Origin: Burkholderia sp. WSM2232
Lineage (GTDB): Bacteria > Pseudomonadota > Gammaproteobacteria > Burkholderiales > Burkholderiaceae
Direction: 5' to 3'
Length of the DNA stretch: 64,000 nucleotides
Assembly: GCF_000472545.1 (NCBI RefSeq)
Contig: NZ_AWZV01000009.1
Location: 1-64,000 of the forward strand
The notes under the pieces were generated by a model, which worked only from the letters and a program-made list of their open reading frames with translations, made no database searches and was not told the origin of the DNA. Below, one piece after another: positions 46,603-55,585 of the stretch. Position 1 is the first letter of the stretch. Each line of letters starts with the position of its first letter. The translations under genes were made by a program, and so were the position numbers.

Positions 46603-47064
46603 TCACAGCGCTTGTACAGCCTCCAGAATGTCGTCGACATGGCCGGGCACTTTCACGCCGCGCCACTCTTCGCGAAGCACGCCTTCAGCATCGATGAGAA
46701 AGGTGGAGCGTTCGATCCCACGTACTTCCTTGCCATACATTTTCTTCATTTTGATGACGTTAAAGAGCGCGCACAATTTTTCTTCCGGGTCGGAGATGAG
46801 CGGGAAGGGCAGTTCGAGCTTCGCCTTGAAGTTCTCATGCGAGCGCAGGCTGTCGCGCGAAACGCCGAGAATTTCGCTGCCGGCCTTCTTGAACTTCGGA
46901 TACAGATCGCGGAACTGCAGACCTTCGGTCGTGCAGCCCGGCGTGTTGTCCTTCGGATAAAAATACAGCACCACCTTCTTACCCCGCAGCTTGGACAGCG
47001 TGATCTCACCTCCGGTAGCGGCAGCGGTGAAGTCGGGGATGGGTTGATCGACTGCGATGGGCAC
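46603..47064 (-). CDS. bcp: Thioredoxin-dependent thiol peroxidase (Bcp/PrxQ)
   Basis: A 153-residue peroxiredoxin with the peroxidatic Cys44 in PKDNTPGCTTEG. The resolving Cys five residues later, as in E. coli Bcp, is absent; Cys98 (EEKLCALFNV) could resolve instead, as in PrxQ enzymes with a Cys in helix 3. It reduces organic peroxides and H2O2. A GTG at 47064 with a GGAG site fits the family start VPIAVDQPIPDF. It lies about 190 bases downstream of arnD on the same strand. Confidence 0.92.
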   Translation of the reverse strand: MPIAVDQPIPDFTAAATGGEITLSKLRGKKVVLYFYPKDNTPGCTTEGLQFRDLYPKFKKAGSEILGVSRDSLRSHENFKAKLELPFPLISDPEEKLCALFNVIKMKKMYGKEVRGIERSTFLIDAEGVLREEWRGVKVPGHVDDILEAVQAL

Positions 47065-47251
47065 GAGATTCTCCGGTTGTGATGGTCGGCGCCGCCGTGT
47101 TAATCCGTCAGGGCGGCGCGGACCTGGCATCGAGACATTTTTGGGGAGGGGCTGCCGGTACGCATACGCTTGCGTGGCGGCTGGGCTCGTCAGGGCGGGG
47201 TTGGCGGACAGCAGGCCAACGGCTGCGTCGCTCCGCACGCCTGCCGACCCG

Positions 47252-48145
47252 TCATGGCTGGACGATCAGCTCGCCGGAGCGCCCTGGAATTTCGCCCCAC
47301 GTAACAGGGTACGATGGCAGCGCGCTGCGGTCCAGCGCCGCGTAGTAGTCGCCCATGGTCGCAAACGTGTGGCCTTGCGCGCGCCAGCCCTCCAGCAATT
47401 GTTCGAAGATCGGCGCGAGCTTCTGGCCTTCAAGTTCGGCGTGCAGCGTGAAGACCTGATCGTGCGGATTGTTTTCCGTGTGCCTGAGCATACAGGCGGC
47501 GACGTTGTGTTCGTCCACCCCGTTCACGCCCAGCACTTCGTCGAGCGTGGGCAGCGTGGTCGGCATCTGCACGTGTGCGAGCGTCTTGCCGTCCACGACC
47601 GGCAGGTACGGCGAATGGCCCCGGCCGTCGGACGCGTAGTGCATGCCCCAGGCGTCGATCTGCTCGAACGCATGGCCGTTCATCTGCCAGCCCGCCGCGC
47701 CGTGCGTGACGGGCGGCGCGCCGAAAATATCGACGAAGCGCTCGTGGCTTTTCTGCATTTGTGCCGTTGTCCACGCGCGGTCTTTCGAGCGGACGTTGTC
47801 CTGCCAGTACACGTGGTCCCACGTATGGATGCCGCACTCGAAACCGGCTTCGTGAATCGCGCGCATTTGCGCCGACGCTTTCACGCCAATGTCCGGCCCC
47901 GGCAGCAGCACCCCGTACATCAACTGCCTGAGCCCGTAGTGTTCGACTACCGAGGTGCGCGACACTTTCTGCAGGAAGCCCGGGCGCAGCACGCGGCGCA
48001 TCGCCCAACCGGTGTGATCGGGCCCGAGGCTGAACAGGAACGTGGCGCGCGCCTTGAAGCGGTCGAAGATACGCGCGAGGTTCGGCACGCCTTCGCGGGT
48101 GCCGCGCAGCGTGTCGACGTCGATCTTCAGGACGATACGGGCCAA
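47252..48145 (-). CDS. arnD: 4-deoxy-4-formamido-L-arabinose-phosphoundecaprenol deformylase
   Basis: A 297-residue polysaccharide-deacetylase-fold enzyme. Metal-binding Asp in LKIDVDTLRGT and His residues in GIHTWDHVYWQ, plus the ASDGRG segment, match ArnD. It removes the formyl group from undecaprenyl-phosphate-Ara4FN so that the free amino sugar can be flipped. It uses a TTG start with an AAGGG site, nine bases after the decarboxylase gene, consistent with an operon. Confidence 0.93.
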   Translation of the reverse strand: MARIVLKIDVDTLRGTREGVPNLARIFDRFKARATFLFSLGPDHTGWAMRRVLRPGFLQKVSRTSVVEHYGLRQLMYGVLLPGPDIGVKASAQMRAIHEAGFECGIHTWDHVYWQDNVRSKDRAWTTAQMQKSHERFVDIFGAPPVTHGAAGWQMNGHAFEQIDAWGMHYASDGRGHSPYLPVVDGKTLAHVQMPTTLPTLDEVLGVNGVDEHNVAACMLRHTENNPHDQVFTLHAELEGQKLAPIFEQLLEGWRAQGHTFATMGDYYAALDRSALPSYPVTWGEIPGRSGELIVQP

Positions 48146-48154
48146 GATCAGCCC

Positions 48155-49201
48155 TTATTGCTGTTCGACGAGTGCGCGTGCTTCAGCGACATGGCCGCGA
48201 TACGCTTCGAAAATCTTGCGCAGCGCTTCGTCGAAGGTCGACTTCGGCGCCCAGCCGAGTTCCTGCATCGTGTTGTCGATCTTCGGCACGCGGTTCTGCA
48301 CGTCCTGGTAGCCTGCGCCGTAGTACGCGCCCGACGAGGTCTCGACCAGTTGCACCTGCTTCGCGCTGTCTGCGTATTCGGGGAATTCCGCGGCAAGCGC
48401 AAGCATCTTGTGCGCAAGCTCGCGCACCGAGAAGTTGTTGGTCGGATTGCCGATGTTGTAGATCTTGCCCGTCGCCACGCCGTCCTTGTTCTCGATGATC
48501 TTCATCAGCGCGCCGATGCCGTCGTCGATATCCGTGAACGCGCGCTTTTGCGCGCCGCCGTCCACGAGGCTGATGTTCTCTCCGCGCACGATATGGCCGA
48601 GGAATTGCGTAACCACGCGCGAGCTGCCTTCCTTCGGCGTGTAGATCGAGTCGAGGCCCGGGCCGATCCAGTTGAACGGACGGAACAGCGTGAAGTTCAG
48701 GCCCTCCATGCCATAGCCCCAGATCACGCGGTCCATCAACTGCTTCGAGCACGCATAGATCCAGCGCGGCTTGTTGATCGGGCCATACGACAGCTGCGAT
48801 TCTTCCGGATCGAACTGCTCGTCCGTGCACATGCCGTAAACCTCGGACGTGGACGGAAACACAAGGTGCTTGCCGTACTTGACGGCCGAACGCACGATCG
48901 GCAGGTTCGCCTCGAAGTCGAGTTCGAACACGCGCAGCGGCTGCTTTACGTACGTGGCGGGCGTGGCGATCGCGACCAGCGGCAGAATCACATCGCACTT
49001 CTTGATGTGATATTCGACCCACTCCTTGTTGATCGTAATGTCGCCTTCGAAAAAGTGCATCCGCTCATGATTGATGAGATCGCCCAGACGTTCTGTCTGC
49101 ATGTCCATCCCGAAGACTTCCCAATCGGTCGTTTCGAGAATGCGTTTGGACAGGTGATGGCCGATAAAGCCGTTCACACCCAGGATCAGGACTTTCTTCA
49201 T
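48155..49201 (-). CDS. arnA: UDP-glucuronic acid decarboxylase (ArnA C-terminal half as separate gene)
   Basis: A 348-residue extended SDR. The NAD motif LGVNGFIGHHL is at 8-18, the active-site Ser/Thr in FPSTSEVYGM, and the Tyr-Lys pair in WIYACSKQLMDR. It corresponds to the C-terminal dehydrogenase/decarboxylase half of E. coli ArnA, making UDP-4-keto-pentose. It overlaps the formyltransferase stop (ATGA), so the two halves of ArnA are encoded by coupled genes rather than fused. Confidence 0.93.
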   Translation of the reverse strand: MKKVLILGVNGFIGHHLSKRILETTDWEVFGMDMQTERLGDLINHERMHFFEGDITINKEWVEYHIKKCDVILPLVAIATPATYVKQPLRVFELDFEANLPIVRSAVKYGKHLVFPSTSEVYGMCTDEQFDPEESQLSYGPINKPRWIYACSKQLMDRVIWGYGMEGLNFTLFRPFNWIGPGLDSIYTPKEGSSRVVTQFLGHIVRGENISLVDGGAQKRAFTDIDDGIGALMKIIENKDGVATGKIYNIGNPTNNFSVRELAHKMLALAAEFPEYADSAKQVQLVETSSGAYYGAGYQDVQNRVPKIDNTMQELGWAPKSTFDEALRKIFEAYRGHVAEARALVEQQ

Positions 49202-50133
49202 AAATGTCGGGGAGTTTGGAGGAACTGGGCGAATTCGGCCGGAGTGACGACGGTTTCGCTGCCGTCGTGCTGATGCCGCAATTCGTGGACCGCGATCGCG
49301 CGACCGTCGCCGCATATCGCAAAGACGGCATTATCGCTTACGTGCAGGCCCGGCGGCAAATCCGAGCGAAGCGCGCCGGGTGTCGCGAGGCGCGCGCGCG
49401 CAACCACGAAACGGCGGCCGCCGATGTCGGTGAACGCGCCGGGATAGGGCGGCGCGACCGCGCGAATCAGGTTGTAGACCTGTTGCGCCGGCTGGCTCCA
49501 GTCAATGCGGCCGTCTTCCGGCTTGCGCCCGCCGTAGTAGCTGCCGTGCGACAGATCGTTCGGCAGATGCGGCGCCTCGCCCGCGAGCAGCGCGGGCAGC
49601 ACGCGCCACAGCGTTTGCTCGGCGGCCACGGTGACCTTGTCGAACACTTGCGCGGCAGTGTCGTCCGGCAGGATCGGCACGGGCGTTTGCGCAATGATCG
49701 CGCCCGCGTCGGGCTTGGCGGCCATTTCGTGCAGCGTCGCACCCGTTTCGGTTTCGCCGTGCAGCACCGCCCAGTTGGTGGGTACGCGGCCCCGGTACTT
49801 GGGCAGCAGCGAGCCGTGCATGTTGTAGGCGCCGCGCGCGGCGAGCGCGAGCAGGTCGACCGGCAGCATGTGACGGTAGTAGAACGAGAAGATGAAGTCC
49901 GGGCGCGCCGCGCTAATGGCTGCGCGCAATTCCGGGCTCTTCGGGTCGGCGGGCGTCACGACGGCAATGCCGTGCTCGGCCGCGACGCTCGCGACGCTGC
50001 CGAACCAGATGTTCTCGGTCGGGCTGTCCTCGTGCGTGACGACGAGCGCCACCTCCACGCCGCGCGCGAGCAGCACCTGCAGGCAGCGCACGCCGACGTT
50101 GTGATACGCAAATACGACGGCGCGCGGTTTCAT
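49198..50133 (-). CDS. UDP-4-amino-4-deoxy-L-arabinose formyltransferase (ArnA N-terminal half)
   Basis: A 311-residue formyltransferase with the catalytic triad of this family: Asn104 and His106 (NMHGSLLPKYRG) and Asp142 (KPDAGAII). It corresponds to ArnA residues 1-305, which transfer formyl from 10-formyl-THF to UDP-Ara4N. It overlaps both arnC upstream (ATGA) and the decarboxylase gene downstream. Confidence 0.93.
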   Translation of the reverse strand: MKPRAVVFAYHNVGVRCLQVLLARGVEVALVVTHEDSPTENIWFGSVASVAAEHGIAVVTPADPKSPELRAAISAARPDFIFSFYYRHMLPVDLLALAARGAYNMHGSLLPKYRGRVPTNWAVLHGETETGATLHEMAAKPDAGAIIAQTPVPILPDDTAAQVFDKVTVAAEQTLWRVLPALLAGEAPHLPNDLSHGSYYGGRKPEDGRIDWSQPAQQVYNLIRAVAPPYPGAFTDIGGRRFVVARARLATPGALRSDLPPGLHVSDNAVFAICGDGRAIAVHELRHQHDGSETVVTPAEFAQFLQTPRHL

Positions 50134-51182
50134 CGGTCAAGACCCTCGTTGCGCTCGTCGGCGATGGGCGCCGGTCGAATTGCCTGCACCACCGTCTGGC
50201 GCGGCACGTCGGCCACGGCCGTGCCGTTGCGCTCCTCGAGAATGGTCTGCACCAGATAGCGCGGGCGCGCGCGCACCTGCTGATAGATCCGCCCGATGTA
50301 TTCGCCGAGCAGCCCGAGCGCGAAGATGATCACGCCCAGCAGGAAGAACGTAATCGCAAAGAGCGTGAACACGCCCTGAACTTCCGCGCCGATGATGAAG
50401 CGACGAATCAGCAGCAGCACGAAGAGCGCCGCCGAGCCGAGCGACAGGATCACGCCGATGAACGACAGCCACTGCAGCGGCACGACGGAGAAGCCGGTCA
50501 CCAGGTCGAAATTCAGGCGGATCAGCGAATACAGCGAGTACTTCGATTCGCCTGCGAAGCGCTCTTCGTGCGCGACCTCGATCTCCACCGGATTCTGCGC
50601 GAACGTGTAGGCGAGCGCCGGAATGAAGGTGTTGATTTCGCCGCAACGATTGATCGTGTCGATGATGTGCCGGCTGTACGCGCGCAGCATGCAGCCCTGG
50701 TCGGTCATCTTGATGTGGGTGATGCGCTCGCGCAGACGGTTCATAGCGCGCGACGCTTTGCGGCGCCACAGGCTGTCCTGGCGTTGCAGGCGGATGGTGC
50801 CGACATAGTCGAAGCCCTCGCGCATCTTGTTCACGAGCTTGCCGATCTCTTCCGGCGGGTTCTGCAGATCGGCGTCGAGCGTGATGACGATCTCGCCGCG
50901 CGACTGCTCGAAGCCCGCGAGGATCGCCATGTGCTGCCCGTAGTTGCCGTTGAGCAGGATCACGCGGGTCGTGTCCGGGCGCGCGCGGAACTGCTCGGCG
51001 AGCAGCGCGGGCGATTTGTCGCGGCTGCCGTCGTTGATGAAGATCACTTCATAGGACGTGCCGAGCGCGTCGAGCGCCGGGTAAAGCCGCGCAAAGAGCG
51101 CTGCCAGTCCGGCTTCCTCGTTGTACACCGGAATGATGATCGACACTTCCGGTGTGACGGCGCTTTGTTCCGTATAAATCAT
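50130..51182 (-). CDS. arnC: Undecaprenyl-phosphate 4-deoxy-4-formamido-L-arabinose transferase
   Basis: A 350-residue GT2 glycosyltransferase. The catalytic domain shows VSIIIPVYNEE, FINDGSRDKSP and the DxD-type motif LDADLQNPPEE, followed by TDQGCMLRAYSR. Two C-terminal membrane helices (about 235-300) anchor it in the inner membrane. It loads Ara4FN onto undecaprenyl phosphate. The start at 51182 is seven bases after the arnB stop. Confidence 0.94.
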   Translation of the reverse strand: MIYTEQSAVTPEVSIIIPVYNEEAGLAALFARLYPALDALGTSYEVIFINDGSRDKSPALLAEQFRARPDTTRVILLNGNYGQHMAILAGFEQSRGEIVITLDADLQNPPEEIGKLVNKMREGFDYVGTIRLQRQDSLWRRKASRAMNRLRERITHIKMTDQGCMLRAYSRHIIDTINRCGEINTFIPALAYTFAQNPVEIEVAHEERFAGESKYSLYSLIRLNFDLVTGFSVVPLQWLSFIGVILSLGSAALFVLLLIRRFIIGAEVQGVFTLFAITFFLLGVIIFALGLLGEYIGRIYQQVRARPRYLVQTILEERNGTAVADVPRQTVVQAIRPAPIADERNEGLDR

Positions 51183-51189
51183 TTTCCGC

Positions 51190-52350
51190 TTACTTTCCGT
51201 ATTGTTCGCAAATTTCGTTGACCGCGCGGCATACGCGCTCAACGTCGCCTTCGTTCATCAGCGTGAACAGCGGCAGCGTGACGTTGCTGGCGCCGAAACG
51301 CTCGGCATGCGGGAACATGCCTGGCGTGAAGCCGCGCGCGCGATACAGCGAGAACAGGTGAATGGCCGGGTAGTGCACGCCCGAGCCGATGCCGCGTTCC
51401 TTCAACTGTCCCATGAAACCGGCGCGGTCGAGCGAAAGCTTTTCCAGCGGCAGCGTGATCTGGAACATGTGCCAGTTGCTGTTCTCGAAGTCGGCGAACG
51501 GCAGGCCGACGCCCAGTTTCACCGCCGCGCCGCCCTCCAGGCCCGCGTAGTATGCGCGCACGAGCTTGCGGCGCTGCGCGAGAAAACGTTCCAGATGCGG
51601 CAACTGTCCGAGGCCGACGCGCGCGGCAACGTCCGTGAGGTTGTACTTGCCGCCGAGCACGTCGCAGTCCATGCCGTCGAAGCCTGTGCGGGTGATGCCT
51701 TGCAGCCGGTATTTCTGCGCGAGGATGGCTTCGTCCTCGTTGTTCAGCACCAGGGCGCCGCCTTCGACCGACGTCAGATTCTTGTTCGCGTGAAAGCTGA
51801 ACGAGACCATGTCGCCAATCGCGCCGATTCGCTGGCCCTTCCACGTCGAGCCGAACGCCTGGGCGGCGTCTTCCACCACGCGCAGCTTGTGCGCGCGGGC
51901 AATCGCGTAGAGGCGGTCCATGTCGACGGGCAGGCCGGACAGATAAACCGGGATGAGCGCCCTGGTGCGCGGGGTGATTGCCTGCTCGAGCTTGTCCAGG
52001 TCGATGTTGCGCGTCACCGGGTCGATGTCCGCGAACACCGGCGTTGCGCCGACTTCGTAGATCACATTGCTGGTCGCGACCCACGAGGCCGGCGTGGTGA
52101 TGACTTCGTCGCCGGGGCCGACGCCTGCGATGCGCAGGCCGATTTCGAGCGTCGCCGTGCCGGAATTGAAGGTGCGTACCGGGCGGCCGCCGCAGAATTC
52201 GGACAGCGCGGCCTCGAACTTCTGGTTCTGCGGGCCGGTGGTGATCCAGCCGGAGCGCAGCACCTCGGCTACACCTTGAATCGTTTCTTCGTCGATTTCC
52301 GGTTTGACGAATGGCAGGAACGGCAGCGGCGGAACGGTTGACTGGGTCAT
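51190..52350 (-). CDS. arnB: UDP-4-amino-4-deoxy-L-arabinose aminotransferase
   Basis: A 386-residue PLP aminotransferase of the DegT/DnrJ/EryC1 family. The PLP Lys is 190 in FHANKNLTSVEGG; TGPQNQKFEAAL and SGTATLEIGLRIAG are N-terminal signatures. It converts the 4-keto sugar made by the decarboxylase to UDP-L-Ara4N. The start at 52350 gives the family N-terminus; the upstream open frame is ignored. Confidence 0.95.
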   Translation of the reverse strand: MTQSTVPPLPFLPFVKPEIDEETIQGVAEVLRSGWITTGPQNQKFEAALSEFCGGRPVRTFNSGTATLEIGLRIAGVGPGDEVITTPASWVATSNVIYEVGATPVFADIDPVTRNIDLDKLEQAITPRTRALIPVYLSGLPVDMDRLYAIARAHKLRVVEDAAQAFGSTWKGQRIGAIGDMVSFSFHANKNLTSVEGGALVLNNEDEAILAQKYRLQGITRTGFDGMDCDVLGGKYNLTDVAARVGLGQLPHLERFLAQRRKLVRAYYAGLEGGAAVKLGVGLPFADFENSNWHMFQITLPLEKLSLDRAGFMGQLKERGIGSGVHYPAIHLFSLYRARGFTPGMFPHAERFGASNVTLPLFTLMNEGDVERVCRAVNEICEQYGK

Positions 52351-52534
52351 GAATGCTTCGCTCGATCGAAAGGGCCGGGGCCCGCAAGGCGCCGTCGACA
52401 CACGACGCGCCATGCGAGGCCCAGGCCAAAAAAGGGTGCAACCGCGGAGCATACCGCGATCGACCTTACGTTTTGCTTGTCCGGCATGAACGCCGGCTTA
52501 CGTTGTCTTGCTGCGGCGCGAGGCGCAAGAGCGT

Positions 52535-52906
52535 CTAGCTGCGGGCGACTATCGCCACGCCCACCAGGATGACGCCGATGCCGACCAGTTTCTGCACCGA
52601 CAGCACTTCGCCGAACAGATACCACGCGGCGAAAGCATTGACGATGTAGCCGAGCGACAGCATGGGATAGGCAATCGAAACGTCTACGCGCGACAGCCCG
52701 ACGACCCACACCACCACGCTGATCACATAGCAGGCGAGGCCGCCGATGATCGGCGGCTGCGTCGCCAGTCGAAAGGCGATGGGCAGGATGTTCGCACGGC
52801 TGAATTCAAAGTGTCCAACGGCATTCGTTCCGGCTTTGAGCAGCAACTGCGCGCCGGCGTTCAACGTGACGCCGGCCAGGATGCAAAAGAGGGAAATCGG
52901 GTTCAT
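52535..52906 (-). CDS. SMR-family membrane protein, probable Ara4N-lipid flippase
   Basis: A 123-residue EmrE-like protein with four hydrophobic helices (PISLFCILAGVTLNAGAQLL, PPIIGGLACYVISVVVWVVG, IAYPMLSLGYIVNAFAAWYL, LVGIGVILVGVAIVA). The LNAGAQLLLK start resembles ArnE/ArnF, which form the flippase for undecaprenyl-phosphate-Ara4N. Only one such gene is present here, between arnT and arnB, so it may act as a homodimer. Substrate is inferred from context. Confidence 0.8.
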   Translation of the reverse strand: MNPISLFCILAGVTLNAGAQLLLKAGTNAVGHFEFSRANILPIAFRLATQPPIIGGLACYVISVVVWVVGLSRVDVSIAYPMLSLGYIVNAFAAWYLFGEVLSVQKLVGIGVILVGVAIVARS

Positions 52907-52931
52907 CGGGGCTCAGGATCCTGATATGGGG

Positions 52932-54782
52932 TCATGATTGCGGTTTCGGTGCCGGCGCGGCGGGCACGGGCGGGGCGGCCGGCGTGGCCGAGGCTGCCGG
53001 TGCCGGTGCGTCCGACGCTGCGGGGGCCGGTGCCGCTGCAGACTCAGGCGCACGCGCAAACGCCTCCCCAGACGCAGACGCAGCGGGCGCCGCCGGCTGC
53101 GCCGTGAGCGGCTTCATCACCACCACGCGGCGCGAGTCCCGCGCAACCACCTGCATGGGCAGACCTTCGCTCAGGAGCCTGTCATAGGTCTGCGGCGGAA
53201 GCAGCGCAAGCGCGTAGCGGTCGGCCCTCCAGCGCTCTTCCCAGGCCTGCACCGAAGGCAGCCATTTCTGCGGCTCCACCGACACCCCGAACGCCAGTTC
53301 ATCGGCATGCTCGACCATCGTCATGGTGTGGCCGATGTAGAACGGCAACGTGTGGTCCAGCACGCCAACCGAGTAGAACGGCGTGTCGGCGGGCAATTTC
53401 GCCATTTGCGCCTTGATGGTGGGCGCGAGCGGCGCGCCCGAGCTAAGGCGCCCGAATACGTCGTGACCCGTACCAGCAATCGTGCCGAGCAGCAGCCACG
53501 CGGCGCCGAAACTCGCGACGGCACCGAGACCGGCGCCGCGGCTGCGTCGATTGATCCAGAGCGCCGCCAGTGTGAGCGCGAAGGCCACCGCGAGCGCCGC
53601 GAGCACCCAGGTGCGATACGCGGCGTAAATTTCGCCCGGATTGCGCGCGCTGCCAAAGCGCGGCAGAAAAAGCGCGGCAAACGCAGCGACTACGAGAAAT
53701 AGCGCATAGCCGGTCAGGTGACGGCGCAACTGCTCGCGCGTGACGAGCGGCAGATACATGCCGATCAGAAGCGCGATGGCCGGCGCCACAGGCAGCGTGT
53801 ACGACAGCAGCTTGGAATGCGACGCGCTGAAGAACAGGAAAATGAAGCCGGTCCAGACGAGCATCAACGTGACGGGCGCGAAGCCGTTCGGCTGGCGCGG
53901 CAGACGCCATGCGTGACGCACGCTTTGCACGGTCGCCGAAAGCCACGGCAGGAAACCGATGATGAGCACCGGCACGAAGTAATAGAACGGCCCGGGGCGG
54001 TTCTGCTCAGGCGTCAGATAGCGCTTGAACTGCTGAACGATAAAGAAAAAATTGAGGAATTCCGGATTGCGCTGCTGCACCAGCACGAACCACGGCGTGA
54101 CGATCGCGAAGAACACGAGCAGGCCGCCGATCAGATGCAGGCGTTTCCAGACCGCCCAGTCCCGCGCGATCAACGTGTAGAGCACGAGCACGGCGCCCGG
54201 CAGGATCACGCCGACAAGCCCCTTGGAGAGCACCGCGAGCGCCATGGACGCCCAGCACAGCCACATCCAGCCGCGCACGCACGAAACCGTCAGGTTAGGG
54301 CGCTGTGCGAGCAGCAGCGCGCACAGCGTCAGTTCCATCCAGAACGACAGGCCCATGTCGAGTGTGTTGAAGTGGCCCATCAGATTCCAGTACGGCGAGG
54401 TCGCCAGCACCAGTGCGGCGAACACGCCGGTCGCCGCATTGAAGACGCGTGCGCCGGTGTAGCCGATCAGCAGGACGCCGGCAAAACCCGTCAGCGCGGT
54501 ATAGAGCCGCGCCTGCCATTCGCCGATGCCGAACCACGCGAAGGTGAGCGCGTTTGCCCAGGTCTGGAGCGGCGGCTTTTCGAAATACTTGTAGCCGTTA
54601 TAGCGCGGTGTGATCCAGTCGCTGGTCGTGAACATCTCGCGGGCCATTTCGGCGTAGCGGCCCTCGTCGCTTGGCAGCAGATGGCGCCAGCCGAGCGGCA
54701 CGAACCAGATAAGGGCAAGGATCAGCACCAGTAAAAATATCGTGGTGCGGTTGAGCGGTAGCCTCGACGGCGTATCGTTCAT
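52932..54782 (-). CDS. arnT: Undecaprenyl-phosphate-Ara4N:lipid A 4-amino-4-deoxy-L-arabinosyltransferase
   Basis: A 616-residue GT83/PMT-like membrane glycosyltransferase. The N-terminal periplasmic loop GWRHLLPSDEGRYAEMAREM holds the metal-binding Asp/Glu, RYNGYKYFEKPPLQTW is typical of ArnT, and about twelve hydrophobic helices follow. It moves Ara4N to lipid A on the periplasmic face, lowering negative charge and polymyxin binding. The last 60 residues are an Ala/Pro/Ser-rich tail not seen in usual ArnT (about 550). First gene of the arn locus. Confidence 0.93.
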   Translation of the reverse strand: MNDTPSRLPLNRTTIFLLVLILALIWFVPLGWRHLLPSDEGRYAEMAREMFTTSDWITPRYNGYKYFEKPPLQTWANALTFAWFGIGEWQARLYTALTGFAGVLLIGYTGARVFNAATGVFAALVLATSPYWNLMGHFNTLDMGLSFWMELTLCALLLAQRPNLTVSCVRGWMWLCWASMALAVLSKGLVGVILPGAVLVLYTLIARDWAVWKRLHLIGGLLVFFAIVTPWFVLVQQRNPEFLNFFFIVQQFKRYLTPEQNRPGPFYYFVPVLIIGFLPWLSATVQSVRHAWRLPRQPNGFAPVTLMLVWTGFIFLFFSASHSKLLSYTLPVAPAIALLIGMYLPLVTREQLRRHLTGYALFLVVAAFAALFLPRFGSARNPGEIYAAYRTWVLAALAVAFALTLAALWINRRSRGAGLGAVASFGAAWLLLGTIAGTGHDVFGRLSSGAPLAPTIKAQMAKLPADTPFYSVGVLDHTLPFYIGHTMTMVEHADELAFGVSVEPQKWLPSVQAWEERWRADRYALALLPPQTYDRLLSEGLPMQVVARDSRRVVVMKPLTAQPAAPAASASGEAFARAPESAAAPAPAASDAPAPAASATPAAPPVPAAPAPKPQS

Positions 54783-55210
54783 GGATTTAAACCTTTCTGG
54801 CGACGCCGCTTGCGCGGCGCTGCATTGTTATTGGGAAATGCCGGCAGGCGGCTGCCTGCGCGCGGATGGCGCGCAGTGTACGTGATCGTGCGTGGCGCGG
54901 CGAGGGCGGGCCAGGCGGCAGGTGCGCGAAACTCGCGGTCAGCCGCTTTCGGCCTGCGCGCGATGGATCGCTGGCCGGACGAACGGCCATTGGCATGCCA
55001 AGGCGGCAGCCATCGCACGGCAATGGCCATGGCACGGCAGCGGCCATCGCAACGCAGCATCCACCGCACCACAGTGGCCATCGCACGGCAACGGCCATCG
55101 CACGGCATCCGCCGTCGCACGGCATCCGCCGTCGCACGGCATCCGCCGTCGCACGGCAGCACGGCCACACGGCCCGGCCTCGCACGCCTGCACTCGACTG
55201 CGTGCAACCG
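54783..55210. other. Intergenic region holding the arn promoter and a minisatellite
   Basis: The arn transcription start should lie here, upstream of arnT, but no confident promoter was found. The rest is dominated by the repeat array described separately. Confidence 0.6.
55005..55165. repeat. 17/18-bp GC-rich minisatellite
   Basis: Three perfect tandem copies of a 17-mer, TCGCACGGCATCCGCCG, occupy 55098-55148, with a partial fourth copy to 55158. Diverged 17-18-base relatives (CATCGCACGGCAATGGC and similar) extend left to about 55005. The unit length is not a multiple of three, so copy changes would shift any frame, which argues against coding. Confidence 0.95.
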
Positions 55211-55585
55211 CTACGCTTCGATCAGCAGCGCGGCCGCGACCTTGCGGCCCTCGGCCATCAAAATGTTGTACGTGCGGCAGGCGGCCTTGAAGTCCATGGT
55301 TTCGACGCCGATGCGCTTTGCCGTCAGCACGGCGGTCAGGCGCGGGTGCGGAAAGCGCAGCCGCTCGCCGCTGCCGAACACCACCACCTCCGGCGCGGAA
55401 TCCACCAGCATCGCGAAAAGCTCAGGGGTGAGTTGCTCGAAAGACGTAACGGGCCAAGGGATGACGGGCGCGTCCGGCATCACCAGAATGCTGCCGGCAT
55501 GGCGCTCCAGATTGATTTCCACGTAGCCGGCGCCGTAGCCCGTGACGGTGTTGAGGGCGCCGCTGGAATCCTGATGTAATTTCAA
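55211..55585 (-). CDS. Mth938-like domain protein (DUF498)
   Basis: A 124-residue protein of the Mth938/NDUFAF3 fold (KLHQDSSGALNTVTGYGAGY, VVFGSGERLRFPHP, ACRTYNILMAEGRKVAAALL). Relatives include mitochondrial complex I assembly factors, while bacterial members are uncharacterised. A TTG at 55585 gives the family N-terminus (xKLHQD); an ATG-type alternative upstream at 55642 is less likely. No membrane segment. Divergent from the alanine aminotransferase gene. Confidence 0.8.
   Translation of the reverse strand: MKLHQDSSGALNTVTGYGAGYVEINLERHAGSILVMPDAPVIPWPVTSFEQLTPELFAMLVDSAPEVVVFGSGERLRFPHPRLTAVLTAKRIGVETMDFKAACRTYNILMAEGRKVAAALLIEA

Noticed and set aside
55005..55165. CRISPR array
   Set aside because: The units are 17-18 bp and directly contiguous, with no unique spacers and no cas genes nearby.
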